A stretch of 21,910 bases of DNA from Lichenicola sp964658455 (GCA_964658455.1 CAZZZA010000038.1:1-21910); one strand, 5' to 3'; counted from the stretch's first letter, positions 14,465 to 21,910 are shown. Notes: a model not told the origin generated them from the sequence alone. Numbers and translations are program-made.

Positions 14465-16528
14465 CTATCCCGGCAGCGGGTCCTGGGCGCGGCGGCGCTG
14501 CGCGGCGCCTACCAGGGCGTCGATCTTCGCCACCAGCGCATCGAGCTTGAACGGCTTGGTCAGCACCTGCATGTCGGCGTCGAGCTGGCCCTCGCCCAAG
14601 GCGGCGTTCTCGGCATAGCCGGTGATGAACAGCACCCGCAGGCCCGGACGCAGCGCGCGCGCCGCATCGGCGAGCTGCCGCCCGTTCAGCCCGGGCATGC
14701 CGACATCGGTCACCAGCAGGTCGATCGCCGCCCCGCTCCGCGCCAGCCGCAGCGCCGTCTCCGCCTCTCCCGCCTGCAGCACGCGGTAACCCGCCTCCTG
14801 CAGCACCTCGGCGACCAGCAGCCTGACGGCGGTCTCGTCATCGACCAGCAGCACGGTGCCGGAGCGGCCGTCGATGGCGCCCGACGGCGTGGCGGCCGTC
14901 TCCGGCAGCGTCGTCGCGGCGCCCAGATGACGCGGCAGCAGCAGGCAGATGGTGGTGCCCTCGCCGGGCTCGGAGGTGATGTGCACCGCGCCGCCGGACT
15001 GGTGCACGAAACCATGCACCATCGACAGGCCGAGCCCGGTGCCCGACCCGATCGGCTTGGTGGTGAAGAACGGATCGAAGGCGCGGTCGACCACGTCGGG
15101 CGTCATGCCGACGCCGGTATCGATCACGCACAGCGACAGGTAGTCGCCGGCCTGGCGCAGGCCATGCTCGGCGGCCTGCGCCGTGTCGTAGGAGCAATGT
15201 TCCAGATGGATGGTCAGCCGGCCGCCATCGGGCATCGCATCGCGGGCATTGATGCACAGGTTGAGCAGCGCGTTCTCGAGCTGGTGCGGATCGACCAGGG
15301 CGGTCCAGGGCGTCTCCGGCGTCTCGTCGCGCAGCACCACCTCGATCGCCGGACCGGTGGTGCGCCGCACCAGCTCGACCAGCCCCGTCACCAGACGGTC
15401 GACCGCGGTCGGCGCCGGATCGAGCGTCTGCCGGCGCGAGAAGGCCAGCAGCCGGTGCGTCAGCGCCGCCGCCCTGGTGGCGGCCGACTGCGCGGCCTCG
15501 ATATGCCGCTCCAGCTCGGTGAACCGGCCCTGCGCGATCCGGGTCGCCAGCAGTTCGAGCGAGCCGCCGATCCCGGTCAGCAGGTTGTTGAAATCATGGG
15601 CGATGCCGCCGGTCAGCTGGCCGACCGCCTCCATCTTCTGGCTCTGCCGCAGCGCCTCCTCGGTATGGCGCAGCATCGCGTCCGCCTCCTGTTCGGCGGT
15701 CACGTCGCGGCCGAGCGCGTAGATCAGCCCGTCCGAGGCGGTCGCGGTCCAGGACAGCGAGCGGTAGCTGCCGTCGGCATGGCGCATCCTGACGCCGAGC
15801 CGGCGCAGGCTCTCGCCGCGCAGCAGCCCCTCGACGCCCTGCTCGAGGATCTGGCGCTGCGCCGGATGCACCAGCGCCAGCGGGTCGCCGCGCCTGACCT
15901 GGGCCGCGGAATAGCCGAGCACGCCCAGCCAGGCCGGGTTCGAGGCGATCACCCGCCGGTCGGCGTCGATCACCACCATCAGGTCCTGGCTGAGCAGCCA
16001 CATCTGGTCGCGCTCGCGGGTGCGGGCATCGACCTGCGCCTCCAGCGTGTCGTTGATCCGCCGCAGCGCCTGTTCGAGCTCCTGCCGTTCGGTGACGTCC
16101 TGGGTGACGCCGACGAAACGCATGCAGCGCCCGTCCTCGAACAGGGCGCGGCCGAAGCTGATCAGCCAGCGCAGCTTGCCGTCCGGCGGCCGCAGGATCC
16201 GGTAGGATTGCCTAAACGGGCCGTAATCGGGGTCGCGCAGCGCGGCGTCGATCTCGGCGGCGAGCCGGGGACGGTCCTCGGGATGCACCAGATCGAGGAA
16301 GTCGGCGGCATCGGGCGGGCCGCCCTGCCGGCGATCGACGCCGAAGATCAGGTACTGGTTGTCGTCCCAGAACCGCACGCCGCCGGCGATGTCGTGGTCC
16401 CAGCGTCCGAGCCCGGCCTGGCTGATCGCCAGCCACGAGGCGGCGTCGGTCTCGACCGGAAACGGGGCACCCCTGCCCGGGGCCGACGGGCCGCGGACCG
16501 CCGTTATGGGATCCGATCCGCCACTCAT
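14465..16528 (-). CDS. Soluble hybrid histidine kinase (PAS-PAS-HisKA-HATPase-REC)
   Basis: Cytoplasmic hybrid sensor kinase of 687 residues without membrane segments. The first PAS domain spans about 30-150 and ends FVGVTQDVTERQ; a coiled linker follows at about 148-178. The second PAS domain spans about 178-280 (MVVIDADRRVIASNPAWLGV, ALGRDVTAEQ). The H-box GGIAHDFNNLLTG has H311. The ATPase domain shows NLCINARDAMPDGG (423-436), DTGVGM (470-475) and GSGTGLGLSMVHGF (494-507). The receiver domain has D563/D564, phospho-acceptor D608 in LLVTDVGMPGLNG, T636 and K658. It lacks a DNA-binding output and has no adjacent response regulator, so its partner lies elsewhere. Its stop codon is 2 nt from the stop of the convergent binding-protein gene. 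No clear ribosome site precedes ATG 16528. Confidence 0.92.
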   Translation of the reverse strand: MSGGSDPITAVRGPSAPGRGAPFPVETDAASWLAISQAGLGRWDHDIAGGVRFWDDNQYLIFGVDRRQGGPPDAADFLDLVHPEDRPRLAAEIDAALRDPDYGPFRQSYRILRPPDGKLRWLISFGRALFEDGRCMRFVGVTQDVTERQELEQALRRINDTLEAQVDARTRERDQMWLLSQDLMVVIDADRRVIASNPAWLGVLGYSAAQVRRGDPLALVHPAQRQILEQGVEGLLRGESLRRLGVRMRHADGSYRSLSWTATASDGLIYALGRDVTAEQEADAMLRHTEEALRQSQKMEAVGQLTGGIAHDFNNLLTGIGGSLELLATRIAQGRFTELERHIEAAQSAATRAAALTHRLLAFSRRQTLDPAPTAVDRLVTGLVELVRRTTGPAIEVVLRDETPETPWTALVDPHQLENALLNLCINARDAMPDGGRLTIHLEHCSYDTAQAAEHGLRQAGDYLSLCVIDTGVGMTPDVVDRAFDPFFTTKPIGSGTGLGLSMVHGFVHQSGGAVHITSEPGEGTTICLLLPRHLGAATTLPETAATPSGAIDGRSGTVLLVDDETAVRLLVAEVLQEAGYRVLQAGEAETALRLARSGAAIDLLVTDVGMPGLNGRQLADAARALRPGLRVLFITGYAENAALGEGQLDADMQVLTKPFKLDALVAKIDALVGAAQRRRAQDPLPG

Positions 16529-16628
16529 GTCCGGGCTGTCCGATCGCCGGAGCGTGGGTCTGGCTGCATGGGCGAAAAACTCAACCGGACGATGGACCCC
16601 GTCAAGCGGTTTCAGCGCGACCGGCCGC

Positions 16629-17408
16629 TCATGACATGATCAGGCCGCCATCGACATTGATGGTCTGGCCGGTGATGTAGGCGGCGTCCGGCCCGGCCAG
16701 GAACGAGACCAGACCGGCCACGTCCTCGCCCTGCCCGGCCCTGCCCATCGGGATGTTGCCCACCCATTCGCGCATCAGCGCGCCCGGCGCGTAGTCGCCC
16801 AGCAGCTTGCCCCAGGCCTCGTCGTTGTAGGCCCACATGTCGGTGTCGATGATGCCGGGGCAGAAGGCGTTGACGGTGATCGCCTCGCGGGCGACCTCCT
16901 TGGCCAGGCTCTGGGTCACGCCGATGACGCCGAACTTGCTGGCGGCGTAGTGCGGCGTGAAGATGAAGCCCTGGCGCGCCTGGCCGGAGGCGGTGTTGAT
17001 CAGCCGCCCGCCGCCGCCATGCTTGCGTATCCTTGCGATCGCCTCCCGGCAGCACAGGAACACCCCCTTGGTGTTCACCGCCATCACCCGGTCCCAGTCC
17101 GCCTCGGGCATGTCCTCGATGCGGGCGATGGTGATCACGCCGGCATTCTGCACCGAGATGTCGACGCGCCCGAACGCCTGCTCCGCCGCGTCGTAGAGCC
17201 GGGCGACGTCGGCGGACGCGGTCACGTCGGCCTCGACCGCGATCGCCCGGCCGCCGGCCTCGGTGATCCGCGCCGCCACGGCGGCCACCGACGCCTCGTT
17301 GGCGCACAGCGCCATCGCCGCGCCGTCCCTGGCCAGGCGCATGGCGATCGCCGCACCGATGCCGCGGCTGGCCCCGGTGACGACGGCGACTTTTCCCGCG
17401 AGACTCAT
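16629..17408 (-). CDS. SDR oxidoreductase, sorbitol/acetoin-type polyol dehydrogenase-like
   Basis: Classical short-chain dehydrogenase of 259 residues, probably oxidising a polyol or secondary alcohol imported by the upstream transporter. The cofactor loop TGASRGIG lies at 11-18 and NAG at 88-90. The catalytic residues N112, S141, Y154 and K158 (YAASK) are all present. The C-terminal region, GRAGQGEDVAGLVSFL and YITGQTINVDGGLIMS, resembles sorbitol dehydrogenase (SmoS) and meso-butanediol dehydrogenase (BudC) groups. No acidic residue stands at the very end of the second strand (ALCAN), so NAD versus NADP preference is unclear. The ATG overlaps the regulator's stop as ATGA, indicating translational coupling. 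It is the last gene of the operon on this strand. The exact substrate is unknown. Confidence 0.9.
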   Translation of the reverse strand: MSLAGKVAVVTGASRGIGAAIAMRLARDGAAMALCANEASVAAVAARITEAGGRAIAVEADVTASADVARLYDAAEQAFGRVDISVQNAGVITIARIEDMPEADWDRVMAVNTKGVFLCCREAIARIRKHGGGGRLINTASGQARQGFIFTPHYAASKFGVIGVTQSLAKEVAREAITVNAFCPGIIDTDMWAYNDEAWGKLLGDYAPGALMREWVGNIPMGRAGQGEDVAGLVSFLAGPDAAYITGQTINVDGGLIMS

Positions 17409-18376
17409 GGCGTTTCTCCGTTGCCGGCGGCGTCGAGCCGCGCCGCGGTGAACTGGTCGGTGATCAGCACGTCGACCAGACCACCGCGCAGCAGGCCGAG
17501 CAAGGCGTCATGCTTGCGCGCGCCGCCCGCCACCGCCACCACGCGCGGAATCGCCTTGAGCTGGTCGAGGGTGATGCCGATCACCCGGCCCTCGACCGGC
17601 GAGCGGATCGGCCGGCCGACCCGGTCGAAGAAATGCAGGCACACATCGCCGACCGCGTGCAGCGCCGTCAGCTCCTGCAATTCCTGCCTGGTGAAGATGT
17701 TGCCGCTGTCGGCCAGCAGTTTCGACGGCTCGATCCCGCCCACACCGACCAGCGCCATGGTGATGCGGCTGAACGCCGCCAGCGTCGAGGCGACATAGGG
17801 TTCGGCCACCAGCACCGCGCGGGCCTCGATCGAGCCCGCCACGCCCTGCGTCGCCAGCAGCATCGGCTCGGCGCCGGTCAGCCGCGCGAGCCGGGTGGTC
17901 AGCGCGGTGGCATGGCGCTGCACGCCGGGATTGCCCATGCCGCCCAGGATCTGCACCACCCGCGCCGCCCGCGGCCGGCGGCCAGGATCGAGATTGTCGA
18001 CCATGCGCAGCAGGCTCTCGCTCCAGGAGGAGATGCCGATGATCTCGCCCGGCTGCAGCGTCGCCTCGAGATACTGCGCCGCCGCCTCGCCGATCCGCGA
18101 CAGGATCTGCTCCTCGCGATCCTCGCCGCATTCGCCGATCACGATCTCGGTCAGGCCGTAGCGCCTGGCCAGCCGCTCCTCGAGTTCGAGATAGGTGCCC
18201 GACGGCGCGTCGACGGTGATCCGCACCAGCCCTTCCTCGCGCGCGCGCTTGAGCAGGCGCGAGACCCCGGCCTGCGACACGCTGACCCGGCGCGCGATCT
18301 CGGACTGCGTCATCTCGTCGAGATGATACATGCGCGCCACCCTGGCGATCAGTCTGAGTTCGTCGGAACGGGCCAC
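17405..18376 (-). CDS. SorC-family sugar-binding transcriptional regulator
   Basis: Transcriptional regulator of 323 residues in the SorC/DeoR-like group that includes EryD, which senses phosphorylated sugars or polyols. An N-terminal helix-turn-helix lies at about 22-52 (MTQSEIARRVSVSQAGVSRL). The C-terminal effector domain spans about 63-320, with the family patches ILGGMGNP, ITMALVGVGGIEPSKLLADS, HAVGDVCLHFFD, GRVIGITLDQLKAI and VVAVAGGARKHDALLGLLRG. The start is GTG 18376, supported by AGGGGAG a few bases upstream; no in-frame ATG lies nearby. It lies between the two dehydrogenases and overlaps the downstream one by four bases, so it very likely controls its own operon. Its operator should lie before the first transporter gene, outside the window. 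Confidence 0.93.
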   Translation of the reverse strand: MARSDELRLIARVARMYHLDEMTQSEIARRVSVSQAGVSRLLKRAREEGLVRITVDAPSGTYLELEERLARRYGLTEIVIGECGEDREEQILSRIGEAAAQYLEATLQPGEIIGISSWSESLLRMVDNLDPGRRPRAARVVQILGGMGNPGVQRHATALTTRLARLTGAEPMLLATQGVAGSIEARAVLVAEPYVASTLAAFSRITMALVGVGGIEPSKLLADSGNIFTRQELQELTALHAVGDVCLHFFDRVGRPIRSPVEGRVIGITLDQLKAIPRVVAVAGGARKHDALLGLLRGGLVDVLITDQFTAARLDAAGNGETP

Positions 18377-18402
18377 CTAGCTCCCCTGGAAAGACCCCCG
18401 GG

Positions 18403-19170
18403 CTACCAGCAGCAGAACCCGCCATCGACCAGCAGATCGACCCCGGTGCAGAACGACGCCGCCTTCGACGACAGGAAGATCGCGGGCCCGACCAGCTCGT
18501 CGACGCCGGCCATGCGGCCCATCGGGGTCTGTTCCTCGAACGCCCTGGTCTGGTGCACCATCTCAGGCCGCGTGTTCATCGGCGTCGCGGTGTAGCCCGG
18601 GCTGATCGAGTTCACCCGCACGCCGCGCTGCGCCCATTCCATCGCCAGGCTCTTGGAGAGATGGATGACCGCCGCCTTCGCCGAGTTGTAGTGCGCCTGG
18701 TTGAGGCCGCGATTGACGATCACGCCGGACATCGAGGCGATGTTGACGATCGAGCCGCGCCCGTTCGCCAGCATCGCCCGCGCCTCGGCCTGGCAGGACA
18801 GGAACAGGCCGGTGACGTTGACGTCGTACATGCGCTGCCACTGCGCGCGCTCCATCTCTTCCGCCGGCGCGGCGTTGGCGATGCCGGCGCAGTTCACCGC
18901 CACCGAGACGGCGCCGAGCGCCGCGCCCAGGTCGGCGATCGCCGTGTCCATCGCGCCGTCGGCGGTCACGTCGCCGCGCAGCGCCACCGCGCGCCGCCCG
19001 AGCGCCTCGATCCGCGCCACCGTCTCGGCGAGCCCGGGGCTCGCCTGCATGTCGAAGCAGCCGACATCGGCGCCCGCCTCCGCCAGCCCGACCGCGATGC
19101 GCTGGCCGATCCCGCTGCCGGCGCCGGTCACGAACGCGATCTCGCCGTGCAGTGCGAACAGATCCATCAT
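18403..19170 (-). CDS. SDR oxidoreductase, arabinitol/mannitol-type polyol dehydrogenase-like
   Basis: Classical short-chain dehydrogenase of 255 residues. The cofactor loop TGAGSGIG lies at 15-22, and acidic D40 at the end of the second strand suggests NAD(H). NCAG occurs at 93-96. The catalytic S148, Y161 and K165 (YNSAK) are spaced normally. The ending SFCTGVDLLVDGGFCCW resembles the ...VDGGYTCW tail of D-arabinitol 2-dehydrogenase and fungal mannitol dehydrogenases. ATG codons occur at 19176, 19170 and 19167. GGGGG at 19178-19182 is seven bases from 19170 but only one from 19176, so I chose 19170. It lies 31 nt after the ATPase gene and 26 nt before the regulator. It is clearly distinct in sequence from the other SDR of this operon, so the two are unlikely to be a recent duplicate. 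Confidence 0.9.
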   Translation of the reverse strand: MMDLFALHGEIAFVTGAGSGIGQRIAVGLAEAGADVGCFDMQASPGLAETVARIEALGRRAVALRGDVTADGAMDTAIADLGAALGAVSVAVNCAGIANAAPAEEMERAQWQRMYDVNVTGLFLSCQAEARAMLANGRGSIVNIASMSGVIVNRGLNQAHYNSAKAAVIHLSKSLAMEWAQRGVRVNSISPGYTATPMNTRPEMVHQTRAFEEQTPMGRMAGVDELVGPAIFLSSKAASFCTGVDLLVDGGFCCW

Positions 19171-19201
19171 CCTCATGCCCCCATAACAATCCGCTCCCGC
19201 G

Positions 19202-20719
19202 CTAGGCGGTCGCCAGTTCCATCACCCGGACGCTGCTCGCCTCGCCGCGCGGCAGCACCCCCATCTGCCGTCCGCGCGCCAGCACCATCACCCGGTGCGC
19301 CAGGCCCAGCACCTCCTCGAGATCGGACGACACCACGATCACCGCCATGCCCTTCTCGGCCAGGGCGGCGATGATGTCGTAGATCGCAGCCCTGGCGCCC
19401 ATGTCGATGCCGCGCGTCGGTTCGTCCAGGATGAACACGCGCGGGTCGCGCGCCACCCAGCGGGCGATCACCACCTTCTGCTGGTTGCCGCCGGACAGCG
19501 AGCGCGCGCTCTGCTGCGGCCGCCCCTTGACGCCGAGCCGGCGCGCCAGCCCGGCCGCGAACGCGCCCACCGTGTCCGGCGACAGCCAGCCGTGCCTGGC
19601 CAGACGGTCCGCGTTGCCGAGCGCCAGGTTGTCGGCGATCGAATGGTCCAGCACCACGCCCTGGCCCTTGCGGTCCTCCGGCACCAGCACGATGCCGCGT
19701 CGGATCGCCTCGTCCGGGCGCCCCGGACGCAGCGCGACGCCATCGAGGGTGACGGTGCCGGACGCCACCGGGTCGGCGCCGGCGATGGCCCGCACCAGCT
19801 CGGTGCGCCCGGCGCCGACGATGCCGGCGATGCCGAACACCTCGCCCGCCCGCACCGTGAAGCCGACGTCGCGGAACGCCCCGGCCGGTGAGGTCAGCCC
19901 GTCCACCCGCAGCACCTCGCGATCGGTCGGCGGCTGCATGTCGGGGAAGATGCGGTCGATCGGGCGGCCGACCATGTCGCGCAGCAGGGTCGCGACCGGC
20001 ACCTGCGCGGTCGCGTGCGTCGCCACCAGATGGCCGTCGCGCAGCACCACCACACGATCCGCGATCTGCGCGATCTCCTCCAGGCGGTGGCTGACATAGA
20101 TGAACGACACGCCCTCCGCCTTCAGCCGGTGGATCTGCGCGAACAGCTGCCGCGTCTCCGCCTGGCCGAGCGCCGCGGTCGGCTCGTCCAGGATCAGCAG
20201 GCGCGCGCCCAGCGTCAGCGCCTTGGCGATCTCGACCTGCTGCTGCGCCGCCACCGACAGGCCGCGCACCAGCCGCGACGGCGAGACATCCAGTCCCAGC
20301 GCGCGCAGATGCTCGCCGGCGCGGCGGTTCATGGCGTCGCGGTCGATCGCGCCGTGCTTCATCGGGATGCGCCCGACGAACACGTTCTCGGCGATCGACA
20401 GGTCCGGCAGCAGCCGCATCTCCTGATGGATCAGCCCCAGCCCGTGCGCGATCGCGGCCCCAGGCGAGTCGGGCGCGTACGGCGCGCCCTCCCACTGCAT
20501 GGTGCCACCGTCCGGTGGCGTCAGGCCGGAGATGATCGACGACAAGGTGGATTTGCCGGCGCCGTTCTCGCCCAGCAGCGCCACCAGTTCGCCTTCCTGC
20601 ACGGCAAGATCGATGCCGTGCAGGACCTTGACCGCGCCGTAGCTTTTGGTCACGCCGCGAAGCAGCAGCCGGGGCATGCGTGTCTCCACGGGTTGGGCTT
20701 GCACGCGCGCCTCGGCCAT
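19202..20719 (-). CDS. Sugar ABC transporter double ATPase (RbsA/XylG-type, CUT2)
   Basis: Energises a ribose-type importer. The 505 residues contain two fused nucleotide-binding domains. The first (about 17-250) has Walker A GENGAGKS (50-57), a Q-loop in GLIHQE, signature LSVAAQQQVEIAKAL, Walker B LLILDEPTAAL (174-184) and switch H211. The second (about 268-500) has the degenerate Walker A GIVGAGRT (299-306), signature LSGGNQQKV, Walker B VFILDEPTRGID (428-439), and serine instead of the switch histidine in VSSDLEE. This asymmetry is normal for the family, in which only the first site is fully competent. I list ATG 20719, ten nucleotides after the binding-protein stop. ATG 20677, with GGAG six bases upstream, is an equally good start and would remove 14 non-conserved residues. 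Confidence 0.95.
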   Translation of the reverse strand: MAEARVQAQPVETRMPRLLLRGVTKSYGAVKVLHGIDLAVQEGELVALLGENGAGKSTLSSIISGLTPPDGGTMQWEGAPYAPDSPGAAIAHGLGLIHQEMRLLPDLSIAENVFVGRIPMKHGAIDRDAMNRRAGEHLRALGLDVSPSRLVRGLSVAAQQQVEIAKALTLGARLLILDEPTAALGQAETRQLFAQIHRLKAEGVSFIYVSHRLEEIAQIADRVVVLRDGHLVATHATAQVPVATLLRDMVGRPIDRIFPDMQPPTDREVLRVDGLTSPAGAFRDVGFTVRAGEVFGIAGIVGAGRTELVRAIAGADPVASGTVTLDGVALRPGRPDEAIRRGIVLVPEDRKGQGVVLDHSIADNLALGNADRLARHGWLSPDTVGAFAAGLARRLGVKGRPQQSARSLSGGNQQKVVIARWVARDPRVFILDEPTRGIDMGARAAIYDIIAALAEKGMAVIVVSSDLEEVLGLAHRVMVLARGRQMGVLPRGEASSVRVMELATA

Positions 20720-20729
20720 CCGTCCGGCC

Positions 20730-21674
20730 TTACGGGTGGTGGGCGATGAACGGGGCGACCGTGTCCTTGGTCGCCAGTTCGGCGGACTGCAGCTGCTGCG
20801 CCGGCACGCTCTTGCCGGCGATCAGGTCGAGCGCGGTATCGACCGCCAGCCGGCCCATGAACTGCGATTTCTGCGCCATGGTCGCGCCGAGCAGCCCGCG
20901 CTGCACCGCCTTCAGCCCGGCGACGTCGCCATCGAAGCCGACCACCAGCACCGGATGGTCGAGGTTGCCCACCTTCACCGCCTGCGCGGCGCCGAGCGCC
21001 AGGCCGTCGGCGCGACCGAAGAACACGGTGATGTCGGGATGACGCTGCAGCATGTCCTGGGCGATCGAGAAGCCCTCGCTCTGCGACCATTCCTGGCTCG
21101 CCTGCTTGGCGACCACGCTGAGGCCGGGGCACGCCGCCAGCGCCTCGCTGAAGCCGCGATCGCGGTCCATCTCCGGCGTGGTGCCGATCTGGCCCTGGAT
21201 GATCGCCACCTTCCCCTTGCCGCCGGTCTGCTTGCAGACATAGTCGCCGAGCGTGTGCGCGGCGGCGACGCTGTCGGAGGCGATGAAGCTGTTGGCCGGC
21301 GCGTCCGGCGCGTTGCGGTCCACCGCCACGACCGGGATCTTCGCCGCCTGCGCCGCCCGCACCGGCACCCCCGCCGCGGTGGCGCCGGCCGGGATGTAGA
21401 TGATCGCCTTGACGCCGCGCGTGATCAGATCCTGGATCTGGTTGACCTGGGTGGCGCTGTCGCCGTGCGCGTCGACCACGATCAGGTCCACGCCCTTGGA
21501 CGCGGCCTCGACGGTGGCGGCCTGCTTGATCTGGTTGAAGAAGTCCGCCTGCAGGTTGGCGACCGCCAGACCGATCGCGGGCTTGCCCTGCGCCAGGGCG
21601 GCGCTGAGCGGCGCCTGGGCGCCGAGCAGACAGGCCAGGGCGAGGCCGGCATTGAAGCTGCGTGTCTTGGACAT
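20730..21674 (-). CDS. Sugar ABC transporter substrate-binding protein (RbsB-like)
   Basis: Periplasmic binding protein of 314 residues that delivers a sugar or polyol to the RbsC-like permease. The signal peptide is cleaved near ALA|QG (28/29). The mature fold follows RbsB: IGLAVANLQADFFNQIKQ with the stacking pair F45/F46, the ligand Asp-Arg pair D119/R120 in VAVDRNAP, GTTPEMDRDRGF, and VVGFDGD with D248, then Q268. Relative to ribose-binding protein, two contacts appear changed: the Asn before PFF is replaced (LQADFF), and RADGLALGA stands where RbsB has QNDEMALGA. A ligand other than ribose is therefore likely. The ATG has AAGGA seven bases upstream. The gene sits between the permease and the ATPase. 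Confidence 0.95.
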   Translation of the reverse strand: MSKTRSFNAGLALACLLGAQAPLSAALAQGKPAIGLAVANLQADFFNQIKQAATVEAASKGVDLIVVDAHGDSATQVNQIQDLITRGVKAIIYIPAGATAAGVPVRAAQAAKIPVVAVDRNAPDAPANSFIASDSVAAAHTLGDYVCKQTGGKGKVAIIQGQIGTTPEMDRDRGFSEALAACPGLSVVAKQASQEWSQSEGFSIAQDMLQRHPDITVFFGRADGLALGAAQAVKVGNLDHPVLVVGFDGDVAGLKAVQRGLLGATMAQKSQFMGRLAVDTALDLIAGKSVPAQQLQSAELATKDTVAPFIAHHP

Positions 21675-21687
21675 GAAGGTTTCCTTC
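21675..21687 (-). promoter_or_regulatory. Ribosome binding site inside a small dyad before the sugar-binding-protein gene
   Basis: On the minus strand GAAGG-AAA-CCTTC ends directly before ATG 21674. The 5' arm carries the ribosome site. Five pairs with a three-base loop could mildly mask it. The dyad is seen directly; an effect on translation is speculative. Confidence 0.35.
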
Positions 21688-21698
21688 TCTAGGGTGGC

Positions 21699-21717
21699 GG
21701 CGGCGTTGCTCGCCGCC
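21699..21717 (-). repeat. Intercistronic stem-loop between permease and binding-protein genes
   Basis: GGCGGCG, a five-base loop, then CGCCGCC: seven perfect GC pairs on the message, 15 nt after the permease stop and a dozen bases before the ribosome site of the binding-protein gene. Such hairpins are known in other ABC operons to stabilise the segment that encodes the abundant binding protein. No T-run follows, so it is not a full terminator. Confidence 0.5.
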
Positions 21718-21732
21718 TGCCGATGCTGCGGC

Positions 21733-21910
21733 TCAGGCCTTGCGCCGCAGGGTATCGAGGGTGACCGCCACCGCGATCACCAGGCCGATCACGACCTGTT
21801 GGACGAACGGCGAGATGCCGACCAGATTGAGCCCGTTATGGAGCACGCCGATCACGAACACGCCGACCACGGTGCCGGCGATCGAGCCGATGCCGCCGGA
21901 CAGGCTGGCG
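21733..21910 (-). CDS. Sugar ABC transporter permease, C-terminal end (RbsC-like, CUT2)
   Basis: Only the last 59 residues lie in the window. In the frame ending at TGA 21735-21733 the product begins ASLSGGIGSIAGTVVGVFVI, continues GVLHNGLNLVGI, and ends VTLDTLRRKA. This is the characteristic end of RbsC-family permeases: SLxGGxGxxxGTxxG, then NGLNLxG, a final membrane helix, and a short basic tail. It is the first gene visible of the operon and is followed after 58 nt by the binding-protein gene. The promoter and any earlier genes lie beyond the window edge. Confidence 0.92.
   Translation of the reverse strand, partial: ASLSGGIGSIAGTVVGVFVIGVLHNGLNLVGISPFVQQVVIGLVIAVAVTLDTLRRKA

Noticed and set aside
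16529..16628. Promoter for the hybrid kinase or terminator for the dehydrogenase operon in the 100-nt gap
   Set aside because: A TTGACG on the minus strand (16605-16600) has no -10 at a suitable distance, and I found no stem followed by a T-run.
14432..16639. 735-residue open frame on the plus strand opposite the hybrid kinase
   Set aside because: Low-complexity Arg/Gly/His/Gln composition without domains, and a full mirror of a kinase with all catalytic motifs. It is a high-GC shadow.

Overview
The window is GC-rich chromosomal DNA packed with genes, and every gap between genes is under 150 bp. Gene content, codon use and protein style (complete kdp operon with kdpDE, AapJ-like binding protein, SorC regulator with polyol-type dehydrogenases, RbsABC-type transporter) fit an Alphaproteobacterium. 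The family Acetobacteraceae is my best guess, but this is an inference from style and not a tested assignment. I see no insertion sequence, phage gene, CRISPR array, integrase or rRNA.

Layout. (1) 1-7464, plus strand: kdpA (5' end missing), kdpB, kdpC, kdpD, kdpE. This is the high-affinity K+ pump and its two-component system as one apparent transcription unit. (2) 7523-9552, minus strand: a YhhS/YfcJ-type MFS transporter, a LOG-family nucleotide phosphoribohydrolase, and a tRNA-Pro(CGG) with its own good promoter. (3) 9650-11148, plus strand: a Nudix hydrolase and an isopenicillin-N-synthase-type 2OG-Fe(II) oxygenase, 2 nt apart, divergent from the MFS gene. (4) 11191-14462, plus strand: a probable Pho box, a 5'-leader hairpin, a secreted phosphoesterase (acid phosphatase/phospholipase C family), a strong intrinsic terminator, then an orphan AapJ-like solute-binding protein. 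(5) 14465-16528, minus strand: a soluble hybrid histidine kinase (PAS-PAS-HisKA-HATPase-REC). (6) 16629-21910, minus strand: an apparent six-gene operon transcribed as permease (partial), sugar-binding protein, double ATPase, SDR dehydrogenase, SorC-type regulator, SDR dehydrogenase.

How the genes work together. KdpABC imports K+ and KdpDE controls it. The operon at the right end looks like uptake of a sugar or polyol by a CUT2 (ribose-type) ABC transporter, followed by oxidation by two different SDR enzymes under an operon-encoded SorC regulator. The substrate cannot be fixed from this window, because the upstream operon genes lie outside it. The secreted phosphoesterase has a Pho-box-like element in the right place, so it probably serves phosphate scavenging.

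Novelty. I found no clearly undescribed defence, mobile or RNA system. The items most worth a second look are the polyol operon with two SDRs, the orphan AapJ-like binding protein whose usual amino-acid ligand loop is replaced, the Pho-box/hairpin leader, and several intergenic stem-loops.
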